Counted from the stretch's first letter, positions 1 to 8,932 are shown. The stretch: DNA of 64,000 bases from JAODBJ01 sp963782465 (GCA_963782465.1 CAWAJR010000001.1:1-64000); one strand, 5' to 3'. The notes: a model not told the origin generated them from the sequence alone. Numbers and translations are program-made.

Positions 1-574
1 CTGTGCGAGGGCGGCCTTTACGAGTGCCGGAAGGTCAGCGCGCTCGTCGTAGCTCTCGCCCAGGTCCGCCAGCACCAGCTTCGTCGTCGCCTCGATCAGT
101 GCCTTGGCGCCGGAGATGGCAACGGTTGGATCAGTATCGGTGCTCGCCAGGATCCGGTCGAGGTGCTCGTAGATCGATGACGGATCAAGCAGCTGCTCGA
201 GCGGCATGGCTGCGAGCACCGACGCCGAAGCCGCCCGTGATCCGGCCGCTTTCGTCGAGGCTGTACCCGTCGCGTTGCAGATGATGACGGACGAGGTTCT
301 CGCGGTAGTCCTCCTGCGTTGGCCAGCGAAGAATCTCCTCAAAGACGTCGAGCGCCCGTCGGACCTGAGTTGCGTTCGACCAGTCGATGGACGCGGTGTA
401 CCTGTCGAACGTTCCGCGACGCTGTCCCGGCGCGTATCAATCGCGATCGGGCTCGGCGGATGGGCCGAGGCCCTCGTCCTCGAAGGCGCGCTCGATCTGT
501 CGTACGACCCCGCAGTCAGAAGTCGCCTCTCGAAAGGCGCTGCGAACGCGCGCATGAATCAGATCTTGTGTCAT
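1..574 (-). pseudogene. Abi_C-like (abortive infection C-terminal domain) protein, broken and cut by window edge
   Basis: Read on the minus strand from the ATG at 574, the protein starts MTQDLIHARVRSAF and continues past an in-frame TGA at 437-439 into YAPGQRRGTF...DVFEEILRWP. Near 228-245 the frame changes, after which the reading MPLEQLLDPSSIYEHL...ISGAKALIEATTKLVL...YDERADLPALVKAAL runs off the left edge. The SGAKALIEATTK and ADLPALVKAA segments resemble the Abi_C domain found in phage-defence-linked proteins. The start overlaps the Fic stop by four bases (ATGA), so the two were translationally coupled. Seen: a nonsense codon plus a frame change. Family call is from memory of motifs; moderate confidence. 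Confidence 0.55.
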
Positions 575-1775
575 CGTTCAATCACTTGAAACACGCGCCG
601 GCTCCAGTAGAGGCGGTCGTAACGAGCGGTGCCGTACGGTTCTAGAACGCCGAGTTCGACGAGCGCGCCGATGGCGTTGCGGTTGGCTTGGTTCGATCGT
701 CCGTAGCGGCGGTGAGCGTCGGCGACCGACAGCATTGGATACGCGATGAGGTCATCAGCGATCTCAACGGCCAAGCGAGCGCGGGCAACGCGGCGCGAAC
801 CTGATCGGCGATTTCCTCGCGTAGCGCGAGGAGCTGCATGATCCGATCGTGGCCGGCGCGCGCTTCAGCGCGAACCGCCTGCGCGAAGAAGTCGATCCAC
901 GGCGCCCAGTCGCCGGTACAACTGACAGCGAGAAGGTGGTCTCGGTATTCGTCGGCACGTTCCTCGAGCCATGGCGAGACGGCAAGCACTGGAGCACGCA
1001 GCGCGCCTTCACGGAGAATCTGCAACACGGCCACGAGACGTCCCACCCTCCCGTTGCCGTCGGTGAACGGATGGAGCGTCTCGAACTGGTAGTGCGCCAT
1101 CGCAATGCGGGCGATGAGTTGGATCTCTCCGACCGGTGCGGGATCGGTGAGCCATGCGATCCATCGCTCGCTAAGCGTTCGGAGGTGGTCCCCGGGCGGC
1201 GGGGGGACGAACCGCGCCTCGCCGACGCGCCTGTTCCTTGCGCCGATGAACACTTGGGTCGATCGCACACCTCCGGCCTCGGGTCCATCGGAGGCGGTGC
1301 CTCGCACGATTTCCGCCTGTAGACCGCACAGCAGATTGAGCGTGATCGGTCGTTCGACCACCCATGCATAGGCGGCGTCCGCTGCACGGGTGTAGTTCAG
1401 AACTTCACGCACGTTGGGCGGGACCTGCGTGATCTGATCGACGTCGGGAATGATTTCGGCGGCGAACAGGTCGGTGAGTTCCGCGTAGGTCCCTTCCAGC
1501 GCGGAGGTGCCCACGGCCTCGCGGCGGGTCGCGATACGAGCGATCAACTGGCGATTCGGGACGAGGCTCGTGGCTGCGTCAAGTCGGCCGAGCTCGGTCA
1601 TTGCCTCGCTGACGGTCATCCACACGGAGCCCGGTAGGTCGACGTGCGCTGGCAGGTCGTTGGGAATGAACGCTTCGGCTTCGTAGTCCTCGCCGAATCG
1701 GGTGTCGTGGCCCGTGATCGCAACGATCGAGCCGACCGGAGAGGATCGCAGCGCAGACTTGGACTCTTCGAGCAC
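571..1775 (-). pseudogene. Fic/DOC family protein, frameshifted near 775
   Basis: Fic proteins transfer AMP or similar groups onto target proteins. The catalytic motif HPFTDGNGRVGR is intact at residues 235-246, and an upstream TSALEG at 90-95 fits the [S/T]xxxE[G/N] inhibitory helix of class II Fic proteins. From the GTG at 1775 the frame is good to about position 775, where it drifts into nonsense. One base to the side the reading continues as LAVEIADDLIAYPMLSV...RRYGRSNQANRNAIGALVELGVLEPYG, the winged-helix tail usual in this family. A base missing at 774/775 restores about 400 aa. It is followed by the Abi_C-like gene with a 4-nt overlap. Whether this is sequencing error or true loss cannot be told here. 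Confidence 0.8.
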
Positions 1776-1935
1776 TCACCAAGTCTCGCGCGCGAAACTT
1801 GGAATTGCACGGCTGTAATCCAACTTCGTCACGGCTGACGCGCCAAAGGAGCTGGGCTCCCAAAGGGAATCGGGACGAATCGGCGCGTTGCGATTACTAA
1901 ATGACGATCACAGCGCTCTTACTAGACTCTTACTC

Positions 1936-1962
1936 TATCTATAGCGTATAAATCTATAGATA
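1936..1962. promoter_or_regulatory. perfect 9-bp inverted repeat in AT-rich promoter of the TetR gene
   Basis: TATCTATAG at 1936-1944 and CTATAGATA at 1954-1962 form a perfect inverted repeat with a 9-nt spacer, in an AT-rich stretch otherwise foreign to this GC-rich window. It ends 19 nt before the GTG start of the TetR-type regulator at 1982. TetR proteins usually bind such dyads and repress their own gene, so autoregulation is the natural inference. The spacer contains TATAAA, a possible -10 element. Confidence 0.5.
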
Positions 1963-1981
1963 TGCTGCTACTCTCGCGTCA

Positions 1982-2632
1982 GTGGCGGAGCCCGTCAAGC
2001 GGAGTTACCCGAGAAGAGAGCGAAGGGCGCTGGCCACGCGGCTCGCGGTGTTGGCGGCGGCTCGGAAGCTGTTCGTCGCCGAGGGCTACGGAGCCACCAC
2101 CATCAAGGCGATCGCGGACGAGGCCGATGTGGCGGTGCAAACCGTCTACGCGGTCTTCGGGTCCAAGCGCTCGGTCCTGGGCGAGCTCGTTGACTTCGCC
2201 ATCGCCGGCGACGACGCCGAGATCGCCATCAACGCCCGTGACTGGATGCGCCCAGTCTGGGAGGCGCCCACTGCGCAGGATCGACTCCGTGCGTACGCGG
2301 TCGCGGTGCGACGGATCATGGGCAGCGCCGCCGACGTGTTCGCCGTCGTCGCAGCGGCTGCCACGACCGATCCTGACGCTGTCGAGCTCGCAGAGACGAC
2401 CGAACAGCGACGCCGGACGGGCGCGGCCATGGTCGTCGACTCGATCTGCGCCGTCGGGACGCTTCGGGCTGGCCTCACTGCAGAACAGGCGGCGGATCTT
2501 CTCTCGCTGTTCAACGGGCCGGCGGTCTACCTCCACCTCGTCCAGCGGGCCGGCTGGAGCCCCGACCAGTACCAAGACTGGCTCGCCGACACCCTGGTCG
2601 GTCAGCTCCTCGACCAAGGCCACCACGACTGA
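1982..2632 (+). CDS. TetR/AcrR family transcriptional regulator
   Basis: A 216-aa protein with an N-terminal TetR helix-turn-helix: residues about 18-65 contain AARKLFVAEGYGATTIKAIA and ADVAVQTVYAVFGSKRSVLG, the typical recognition-helix region. The C-terminal half is the variable ligand-binding domain and gives no clue to the ligand. The start is a GTG 19 nt after a perfect dyad at 1936-1962, likely its own operator. The next gene on the same strand (SnoaL-like, 2815) is 180 nt away and may or may not be co-regulated. Confidence 0.85.
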   Translation: MAEPVKRSYPRRERRALATRLAVLAAARKLFVAEGYGATTIKAIADEADVAVQTVYAVFGSKRSVLGELVDFAIAGDDAEIAINARDWMRPVWEAPTAQDRLRAYAVAVRRIMGSAADVFAVVAAAATTDPDAVELAETTEQRRRTGAAMVVDSICAVGTLRAGLTAEQAADLLSLFNGPAVYLHLVQRAGWSPDQYQDWLADTLVGQLLDQGHHD

Positions 2633-2814
2633 CCCGGCCCCGTCCGATCGCGTCGACCGTTCATGGACCGAGCGGCCCGGAGCGGACCTCGAGGGGACCA
2701 TCCGTCGCTCGCCCCGAGCCGCCCGTAGGCGAGGGCCTCTCCCGTCCGGCAGAAATTCGCGCACTGCGACCAAGGCGGATGATCGCACGACGCACCGACA
2801 AGGGAGCACCTGCC

Positions 2815-3279
2815 ATGCCCGACCATCCGCTTGCCATCCGAGCCCGGGAGCAGTTCCGTTCGATCTGGGAGGAGGGCGACCCCGTGAGCGCCTTCGACGC
2901 GCTCGCAGACGACGTGGCGTGGCGCAACGACATCGGCGCCGGTCCCCTGCGCGTCGTAGAAGGCAAGGACGAGGTCATCGCCATGTTCATCTGGTGGACC
3001 GACTTCTTCGAAGGCACCTTCCGCCACGAGCTCATCGACGTCTGCGCGAGCGATGAACACGTCGTGCAGATCCTGCGAGAGCTCGGCACCAAGGACGGGA
3101 ACCAGTTCGACAACCTGGCCCTCTACCTCTACGAGGTGGACCATCGAGACCCGGATCGGTTCTCGAAGGTCCACACGTTCGACCGAGACCGCGACAACAT
3201 CGAAGCGTTCTGGTCTCACTACCCCGACATCGCCCACGCCAGCAAGGAATCACTGCTGAGCACCCATCTCCCATCCTGA
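2815..3279 (+). CDS. SnoaL-like / nuclear transport factor 2 family protein
   Basis: About 154 aa with the fold signature of small NTF2/SnoaL domains: an opening helix (AIRAREQFRSIWEEGDPVSA), a DDVAWRNDIG strand and a later EVIAMFIWWTDFFEGTFRHE segment. Members are polyketide cyclases, isomerases or non-catalytic binding proteins, so the substrate cannot be named. The ATG at 2815 is chosen over an in-frame ATG at 2779 because GGGAG sits 8-12 nt upstream. The 296-nt stretch after it (3280-3575), between converging genes, shows no convincing gene or hairpin. Confidence 0.65.
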   Translation: MPDHPLAIRAREQFRSIWEEGDPVSAFDALADDVAWRNDIGAGPLRVVEGKDEVIAMFIWWTDFFEGTFRHELIDVCASDEHVVQILRELGTKDGNQFDNLALYLYEVDHRDPDRFSKVHTFDRDRDNIEAFWSHYPDIAHASKESLLSTHLPS

Positions 3280-3575
3280 GAGCCAACCCCTCGACCGCTG
3301 GATCGCCACCGACCATGTGGAACCCGCAGCCGCCATCCGCGGACCCCGTGCTCGTGCAGCTTGGCGCACGGCTGGTCGGGAGCTCGGCGGTCGCGTTCGG
3401 CGCAACGGCGTCAGCCGCGCCTCGCCAGGCAGCCCGCGTGTTCGCCCTGTCCGACCCCGACCCAGCGCACCTGTACCTCTTCGCTTGCACACGTCGCGAC
3501 CGCGCTCGATCGGCACCTGGTCGTGTCGAGCGCGTCTGCAGGAGGCGGGCGAGAGGCGGACCAGACGAAGAGACC

Positions 3576-4370
3576 CTACGTGTCCTGGTTGATCATGGCC
3601 GCGGCCACGATCAGGCTGGCCGCCGGCCAGGCGAGCAGCACCAGCAACGAGAGGAGTGGCGACAACAGGTCGGTCTTGGGGTGCAGTGATACGAGTTGGT
3701 ACGACGCCATGAGCGTCGTGTACTTGCCGAGCCTGGAGTCCCAAGGGGCGGGGAGCGAGAGCAGGACGAGCGGTAGGTAGAGCAGCGTCGGGAGGGCGAC
3801 AAGGGCGCCCGCCGTGTGGCGGATGATCGCGCCGAGCGCGACGCCGAGCAGCGCGATGGTGGAAACGCACAGTCCGGCCGCTGCGACGGCTCGCAGCGCG
3901 CCCGGGTCCTCCAATCCGATGGCCGCGTGATGTGGAGAGACGATGGCCTCGCTGAGGAAGAACGCGATGAAGGAGAGCGCCTCGCCGACCACGAGTGTGA
4001 CCCCACCGACGACGCAGGCCTTCGCGGCGAGCACTGTTCGTCGCTTGGGCACGGCCGTGAACGTCGTTCGGATCTGGCCGGTGCTGAACTCCGACGTGAA
4101 CGCCAGGACACCGAGGACGCCCACCGCCAGCGCCGGGTACTCGAGCCAGGCGAAATAGATCGAGGCGACCGGGTCGAAGGGCTGGTCGCCGCCTCCTCGT
4201 GACGACACGGCCATGATCACGCTTCCGGCGATGGCGGTGACCGCGGCGATCGCCAAGGTCCACTTCGTCGAACGGACGGAGCGCAGCTTGGTCCACTCCG
4301 AGGTCACCACGTCGCGCCGGCGGCCGACCGATGCTGTGGTCGCCGCCGCGGCCGGGCTAAGCGCCGTCAC
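3576..4370 (-). CDS. ABC-2 type transporter permease
   Basis: About 264 aa with six hydrophobic segments (for example LAIAAVTAIAGSVIMAVSS, YPALAVGVLGVLAFTSEFS, LVALPTLLYLPLVLLSL) after a short cytoplasmic lead containing SEWTKLRSVRSTKWTL, the amphipathic start typical of actinobacterial ABC-2 permeases. GQIRTTFTAVPKR is the usual loop after the second membrane segment. The GTG at 4370 overlaps the end of the ATPase gene by 14 nt, so the pair is one transcription unit. The substrate is unknown; such pairs often export lipids, peptides or antibiotics. Confidence 0.85.
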   Translation of the reverse strand: MTALSPAAAATTASVGRRRDVVTSEWTKLRSVRSTKWTLAIAAVTAIAGSVIMAVSSRGGGDQPFDPVASIYFAWLEYPALAVGVLGVLAFTSEFSTGQIRTTFTAVPKRRTVLAAKACVVGGVTLVVGEALSFIAFFLSEAIVSPHHAAIGLEDPGALRAVAAAGLCVSTIALLGVALGAIIRHTAGALVALPTLLYLPLVLLSLPAPWDSRLGKYTTLMASYQLVSLHPKTDLLSPLLSLLVLLAWPAASLIVAAAMINQDT

Positions 4371-5347
4371 CGGACGACCCCTCCTTCGCGCCTCTCCCAG
4401 CGGGGTAGTCGACGCTCGCATTGGTGAGGTCCAGGTACGCGTCCTCGAGGGAAGCGTGCCGAGGCGTCAGTTCATGAACGGGAATATGGCGGGCGGCCGC
4501 GAGGTCACCGATGGCGGGTGCGTCCAAGGCGGTGACCGACAGCGCGTCGTCACCCTGGGCGACAACGGTGGCGCCGGCAAGAACCAGTTGTCGACGCAGC
4601 TCGTCGGCCCGAGGCGAACGCACGAAGACGTCCTTGCGGGCGTTCGCCTCAACGAACGCTTCCGTCGTCGCATCGGCAAGCAGCCGGCCGCGCCCGATGA
4701 CGATCAGGTGATCGGCGGTGAGCGCCATCTCGGTCATGAGATGACTCGAGACGAACACGGTCCGCCCCTCAGCCGCCAACGATTTCAAGAGCTCGCGTAT
4801 CCAACGGATCCCTTCAGGGTCCAATCCGTTGACCGGCTCATCGAACAACAGGATCGGTGGATCCCCGAGCAACGCGATGGCGATGCCGAGACGCTGCTTC
4901 ATGCCGAGCGAGAACTCCTGAACGCGCCGGTGCGCCGCAGACGCGACACCGGTGAGCTCGAGCACCTCGTCGACCCGACGGGGCCCGATCCCGTTGCTCT
5001 GCGCGATGGAGAGTACGTGCAGCCGCGCGCTTCGCCCCGGGTGCGCGGCACTGGCATCGAGCAGGTTTCCGACCTTGGTGAGGGGGCGGGCGATGTCCTG
5101 GTAACGGCGGCCGTCGACGGTCACGGTGCCGCCGCTCGGCGCCTGCAAACCAAGGATCACGCGCATTGTGGTCGTCTTTCCGGCGCCGTTCGGTCCCAGG
5201 AAGCCGGTGACACGGCCCGGTCGGACGGTGAACGTCAAGTCGTCGACCGCGACGGTCGACCCGAAACGTTTCGTCAGCCGCGCGACCTCGATCGAGCCGG
5301 CGTCGCTCCGGGTCGACGGCGGCGGTGACGTTCGTGCCGAGAACCAC
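4357..5347 (-). CDS. ABC transporter ATP-binding protein, start disturbed
   Basis: The ATPase partner of the permease. All motifs are present: Walker A GPNGAGKTTT, Q-loop LGLQAPSGG, signature FSLGMKQRLGIAIALLGDP, Walker B ILLFDEPVNGLD and the H-loop in FVSSHLMTEM. The body reads from SIEVARLTKRFGSTVAVDDL onward, but in that frame there is no ATG or GTG between this point and 5481. A GTG at 5347 in a neighbouring frame (VVLGTNVTAAVDP) would give a normal lead if one base were added or lost near 5290-5320. The start is therefore uncertain and a frame break is suspected. Confidence 0.8.
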
Positions 5348-5582
5348 GGGTGATCGCCTGAAGATCCGGGTCGACCGGGTGAACAGGCGGCTTCGGTCGC
5401 GCTGTGGTCCCTCGTCCAGCCGCCAGGTAGACGATCCCGCCGATCGGGATCGACGCGCAGATCACAAGCGCCCAGACCCACTTCGGGACGTGGCGCACTT
5501 CGGCGACCCGCACGAGGTCGACGAGACAGAAGGCGGCGAAACCGACGGCGGCGACAAGGAGCAGTTCGCCGGCTACAGCCAT
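5274..5582 (-). CDS. PLDc_N-type small membrane protein
   Basis: A small protein of about 102 aa with two membrane helices: GELLLVAAVGFAAFCLVDLV and WVWALVICASIPIGGIVYLA. This two-helix pattern with KWVWALVI...IGGIVYL is the phospholipase-D nuclease N-terminal (PLDc_N) module, which in actinobacteria often precedes ABC-2 exporters. It has no catalytic residues. It lies directly ahead of the ABC ATPase on the same strand and overlaps its likely start, so the three genes form an operon. The ATG at 5582 is preferred over 5627 because the extra residues do not look like protein. Confidence 0.7.
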   Translation of the reverse strand: MAVAGELLLVAAVGFAAFCLVDLVRVAEVRHVPKWVWALVICASIPIGGIVYLAAGRGTTARPKPPVHPVDPDLQAITRGSRHERHRRRRPGATPARSRSRG

Positions 5583-5638
5583 CGCCCCAACGTGACGGGT
5601 CGTTCGAACGCCGCGTTCATCGAGCACGACCGGCGATG

Positions 5639-5674
5639 GTTACCACAAATGAGAATGTTACTACAGACGTGAAT
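5639..5674. promoter_or_regulatory. two 18-bp direct repeats between divergent genes
   Basis: GTTACCACAAATGAGAAT (5639-5656) is followed head-to-tail by GTTACTACAGACGTGAAT (5657-5674); 14 of 18 positions match. They fill the short gap between the PLDc_N-ABC operon (minus) and the HTH regulator that starts at 5694 (plus). Tandem copies in a divergent promoter suggest binding sites for that regulator, controlling both sides. This is inference from position and repetition only. Confidence 0.5.
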
Positions 5675-5693
5675 GATGGACTAGGGTAAACGC

Positions 5694-6263
5694 GTGGAGA
5701 GAGCAGATTTGTTGCTCCATCCAGTGCGGCTCCGCATCGTCAAGGCGTTCCTCGGCGATCGGGCGCTGACGACGAGCCAGCTCGCCGCTGAGCTCGACGA
5801 CGTGCCAACCGGCAGCCTCTACCGCCACGTCAGCCTGCTCACCAAAGCAGGCGTGCTCCAGATCGTCGCCGAGCTACCGGTGCGTGGCACGGTCGAGCGG
5901 ACCTACACCCTGCGCGCCGCCGCCGCACAGATCCAACCCGCGGAAGCTGCCGCCATGTCGCCGGATCAACATGCGGACGCGTTCATCGCGTACGTGGCCG
6001 GATTGCTCGCCGACTTCGGCCGCTATCTCGCAACCGAGCCGACCGACCCCGTGCGCGACGGGGCCGACTACCGGGTGGCGGCGATCTGGCTGACCGATGC
6101 GGAATACATCGACTTCCTCCGCGACCTCGCCGCGGTCTTCCAACCCAGGCTCGCCAATGCCCCGGCGCCGGGCCGCACACGACGTCTCATCCACACCGTC
6201 TTCCTCCCCGACGGCTCGGCCCCCGCGGCTCCGGCGAAGGCGCGGCGCGGGCGCAAGAGGTAG
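5694..6263 (+). CDS. ArsR-like winged-helix transcriptional regulator
   Basis: A 189-aa regulator whose first 80 residues are a winged helix: LLHPVRLRIVKAFLGDRALTTSQL, then DVPTGSLYRHVSLLTKAGVLQIV, the layout of the ArsR-like HTH_20 group. The rest (LTDAEYIDFLRDLAAVFQPR...) is a ligand or dimer domain seen in regulators next to ABC exporters. It starts with GTG at 5694, divergent from the exporter operon, and the gap holds two direct repeats. The likely role is control of the adjacent exporter. Confidence 0.75.
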   Translation: MERADLLLHPVRLRIVKAFLGDRALTTSQLAAELDDVPTGSLYRHVSLLTKAGVLQIVAELPVRGTVERTYTLRAAAAQIQPAEAAAMSPDQHADAFIAYVAGLLADFGRYLATEPTDPVRDGADYRVAAIWLTDAEYIDFLRDLAAVFQPRLANAPAPGRTRRLIHTVFLPDGSAPAAPAKARRGRKR

Positions 6264-6348
6264 GCGCAATCCGGGCGTGGAGACCACGGGCTCGCGAGCC
6301 CGGGGAGTGCTGCGGATCAACTGCGAAGAGACGGGGTAGGTGGTTTAC

Positions 6349-6528
6349 GTGACCGATCGTCAGCGTGCTGCACTCTTCGCCGCTCTGGCCGGCATTGCGT
6401 TCGCCACATCGGCTCCCGTCATCGCCGACTCATCGATTCGTCGGGGCATCATCGCGCTGCCGCTGCTGGTTGGCGCAGTGCTCCTGTTCGCAGCCGGCTA
6501 TTACGCAGGACAGGCGAACCGCTGGTAG
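6349..6528 (+). CDS. small two-helix membrane protein, unknown
   Basis: About 59 aa with two hydrophobic stretches, ALFAALAGIAFATSAPVIA and GIIALPLLVGAVLLFAAGYYAG, and a short polar start and end. I do not recognise a family. A GTG at 6349 (VTDRQRA) is used; another GTG at 6340 is possible. GGGGTAGG lies upstream as a weak ribosome-binding site. It follows the HTH regulator by about 85 nt and converges with the broken DHFR-like gene, whose degenerate end overlaps it. Confidence 0.4.
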   Translation: MTDRQRAALFAALAGIAFATSAPVIADSSIRRGIIALPLLVGAVLLFAAGYYAGQANRW

Positions 6529-7097
6529 CGCGCCAGGCCGTGCTTGGCGCGAGCAAGTGGATCGGCGGTTGACGAGCTCGTCGCGTTGTGCGGCCGCCGT
6601 TCCAGACACCGGCGCGACCGAACAGCACGGGCACCTGGCTGATGCACAGTTCGTCGACGAGGCCGAGGTTCAACGCCTGCTGGATGATGTCGGCGCTCGC
6701 GATCGTGACGAACTTGTCGCCGGCGATCTCCTTCGCCGTCGCGATCGCCTCCTCGACGCTGCCGGTGAACGTCGTGCGCGGGAACCGCTTCGCCGCGTCT
6801 TCCGGCGCTGGACGGTGGGGTCACGACGACCACTGGCGCGCCGGCGGGGTGGTTGTCGCCCCAGCCGTCGGTTTGGTCGAACAGCCGACGGCCGGCGACG
6901 ATCGCACCGCAGCCCGACGTCAGCTCTTGCAGCATCGGCGCGCTCGCGGCGTCGACCGAGAAGCTCATGTTCTCGTCCGCGCTCGGCACCACGACGTCGC
7001 CGTTCCAGTACCAGTCGAACAACTCCGCCGGGTTGTCGTCGGGCTGGGCGACGAACCCGTCGAGCGACATGCACATGTGTGTCAGTACTTTGGTCAT
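6501..7097 (-). pseudogene. dihydrofolate-reductase-like (RibD C-terminal) protein, broken
   Basis: The N-terminal half (MTKVLTHMCMSLDGFVAQPD...CGAIVAGRRLFDQTDGWG) is a clear DHFR-like reductase of the RibD_C/YyaP type. After PVVVVT the frame breaks at a GGGG run (6817-6820); dropping one base gives HRPAPEDAAKRFPRTTFTGS...TIASADIIQQALNLGLVDE, the expected continuation. Beyond VPVLFGRAG (about 6610) none of the three frames looks like the family, so a second lesion or truncation is likely. It lies 81 nt downstream of the DrrB-like permease on the same strand. Confidence 0.7.
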
Positions 7098-7178
7098 GCC
7101 GTTACGACGCCGCTCGCGTCACCCGCTCATCGGTCGACGATCCACGACCGCCCGCCGCGGCGTCGCCTCGCCGAGGTT

Positions 7179-7982
7179 CTACGACCAGCGCGGCTTGTCG
7201 TAGAGGTGCCTCGCCCAGAGGTACGACAGCACCGCGAGCCCGACGCTCCACGCCAACGCGCCGGCGGCGTACCCGCCGATATGTGTCCCGGTGAGCAGGC
7301 CGCGCACCGTTTCGGTGACCGCGGTGAACGGCTGGTACTGCGCGAACTGCCGCAGCGGCGACGGCATGGAGGAGATGGGCACGAACCCGCTGCCGAGGAA
7401 CGGCAGCAACGTGAGGAACATCGGTGTGTTGCTCGCGGTCTCCACGCTCTTCGCGGCGAGGCCGAGCGCGGTGGCCAACCACACGAGCGCGAAGGCGAAG
7501 AGCGCGAGGACGCCGAACGCGGCGAGCCACTTCACGGGGTTCGCAGTCGGGCGGAAGCCGAGCGCGACCGCGACGCCGAGCACGACGACGACGCTGCACA
7601 GGATTTGGACCATGGTCGCGAGCACGTGCCCGGTGAGCACGGCGGAGCGCGCGATCGCCATCGTGCGGAAGCGGTCGATGATGCCGCTCGTCATGTCCAT
7701 CGCAACCGCGATCGCAGTTCCCTGGACGGCGGCGGCCAGCGTCATCAGCAGGACGCCCGGCGTCACGTAGTTGAGGTAGCCGCTCCGGCCGGCGTGGCCG
7801 CCGCCGAGCGTCGAGCCGAGACCCGCACCGAGCTGCCCTCCGAACACGTACACGAAGAGCAACAGGAACACGATCGGCATGCCGACGAGCAGCAGCGTCA
7901 TCGACGGGTAGCGCACGAGCCGGCGCGCGTTGCGGCGGAACATCGTGCGGGCATCGGTCGCGGTGTAGGTGAGTGTCGTCAT
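7179..7982 (-). CDS. ABC-2 type permease, DrrB-like
   Basis: A 267-aa integral membrane protein. A cytoplasmic lead (TATDARTMFRRNARRLVRYP) is followed by six helices, and the loop SGYLNYVTPGVLLMTLAAAVQGTAIAV...SGIIDRFRTM is the conserved core of daunorubicin-resistance-type permeases. LPFLGSGFVPISSMPSPLRQF precedes the last helices as in DrrB. The start ATG overlaps the ATPase stop by four bases. Together with the ATPase it should form an efflux pump; the substrate is not known. Confidence 0.9.
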   Translation of the reverse strand: MTTLTYTATDARTMFRRNARRLVRYPSMTLLLVGMPIVFLLLFVYVFGGQLGAGLGSTLGGGHAGRSGYLNYVTPGVLLMTLAAAVQGTAIAVAMDMTSGIIDRFRTMAIARSAVLTGHVLATMVQILCSVVVVLGVAVALGFRPTANPVKWLAAFGVLALFAFALVWLATALGLAAKSVETASNTPMFLTLLPFLGSGFVPISSMPSPLRQFAQYQPFTAVTETVRGLLTGTHIGGYAAGALAWSVGLAVLSYLWARHLYDKPRWS

Positions 7983-8932
7983 GACACGCTTGCCTTTTCG
8001 GTTGTGGGATGCCCGGTGACGGCGAAGAACACGTCGTCGATGTCGGGCGTGTGCACGGACAGGTGCTCGACGTCGAGGCGCGCGTCGTCGAGCAGTTCGA
8101 ACAAGCGCCGCAACGAACCGACGCTGCCGTCGTTCGCCACGCGCAAGACGAGCGCTTCATCGGACGTGGCGGGCACGTCGAGGAGGTGGGCCGCCGCGCG
8201 CATCGCGTCGCGACTCGTGAATTGCAGCTCGACATGGCCGTTGCCGATGCGGCGCTTGAGGTCGCGCGGGTGGCCGTCGGCGACGATCCGGCCGTGGTCG
8301 AGGACCGCGATGTGGTCGGCGAGGTGATCGGCCTCGTCGAGGTACTGGGTCGTGAGGAAGATCGTCACGCCGCTCGCGGCGAGCCGGCCGATGTCGTCCC
8401 ACATCGCCCGACGGCTGCGCGGGTCGAGGCCCGTCGTCGGCTCGTCGAGGAAGATGACCAACGGTTCGCCGACCAACGTCATCGCGAGGTCGAGCCGGCG
8501 ACGCATCCCGCCCGAGTACGCCGCGACGTGCTTGTGCGCCGCGTCGACGAGGTCGAACCGCTCGAGCAGGTGCGCGACGCGGTCGCGCCCGGCACCGCCG
8601 AGATGGTGCAGGTCGGCCATCAGCTGCAGGTTCTCCTCGCCGGTGAGCAACTCGTCGACGGCGGAGAACTGGCCGGTGACGCCGATGGAACCCCGGACCT
8701 TGTCGGGTTCGGATCGCACGTCGTGACCGGCGACGCGCATGTCGCCGGCGTCGGCTGCCAGCAACGTCGACAGGATGCGCACGATCGTCGTCTTGCCGGC
8801 GCCGTTCGGGCCGAGGAGCGCGAACACCGAGCCGGTTGCGACGGTGAAGTCGACGCCGTCGAGCACCAATGTCTCACCGAACTGCTTGCGTGCCCCGGCA
8901 ACCTCGATCGCCGGTTGTTGCGTGTTGCTCAT
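7979..8932 (-). CDS. ABC transporter ATP-binding protein, DrrA-like
   Basis: A 317-aa ATPase with Walker A GPNGAGKTTI, Q-loop IGVTGQFSAVDELLTG, signature YSGGMRRRLDLAMTLVG, Walker B VIFLDEPTTGLD and H-loop LTTQYLDEADHLAD. The C-terminal part with TPDIDDVFFAVTG is the DrrA family tail. The ATG at 8932 overlaps the regulator's stop (ATGA), and the gene's own stop overlaps the permease start, so the regulator, ATPase and permease are one coupled operon. Confidence 0.92.
   Translation of the reverse strand: MSNTQQPAIEVAGARKQFGETLVLDGVDFTVATGSVFALLGPNGAGKTTIVRILSTLLAADAGDMRVAGHDVRSEPDKVRGSIGVTGQFSAVDELLTGEENLQLMADLHHLGGAGRDRVAHLLERFDLVDAAHKHVAAYSGGMRRRLDLAMTLVGEPLVIFLDEPTTGLDPRSRRAMWDDIGRLAASGVTIFLTTQYLDEADHLADHIAVLDHGRIVADGHPRDLKRRIGNGHVELQFTSRDAMRAAAHLLDVPATSDEALVLRVANDGSVGSLRRLFELLDDARLDVEHLSVHTPDIDDVFFAVTGHPTTEKASVS

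Noticed and set aside
206..645. Plus-strand open frames across the left edge
   Set aside because: Codon usage and protein composition are poor; the minus strand carries recognisable Abi_C-like sequence in the same place.
3280..3575. Gene in the gap between converging SnoaL-like and permease genes
   Set aside because: Open frames here are low-quality in all frames and have no ribosome-binding site or conserved motif.
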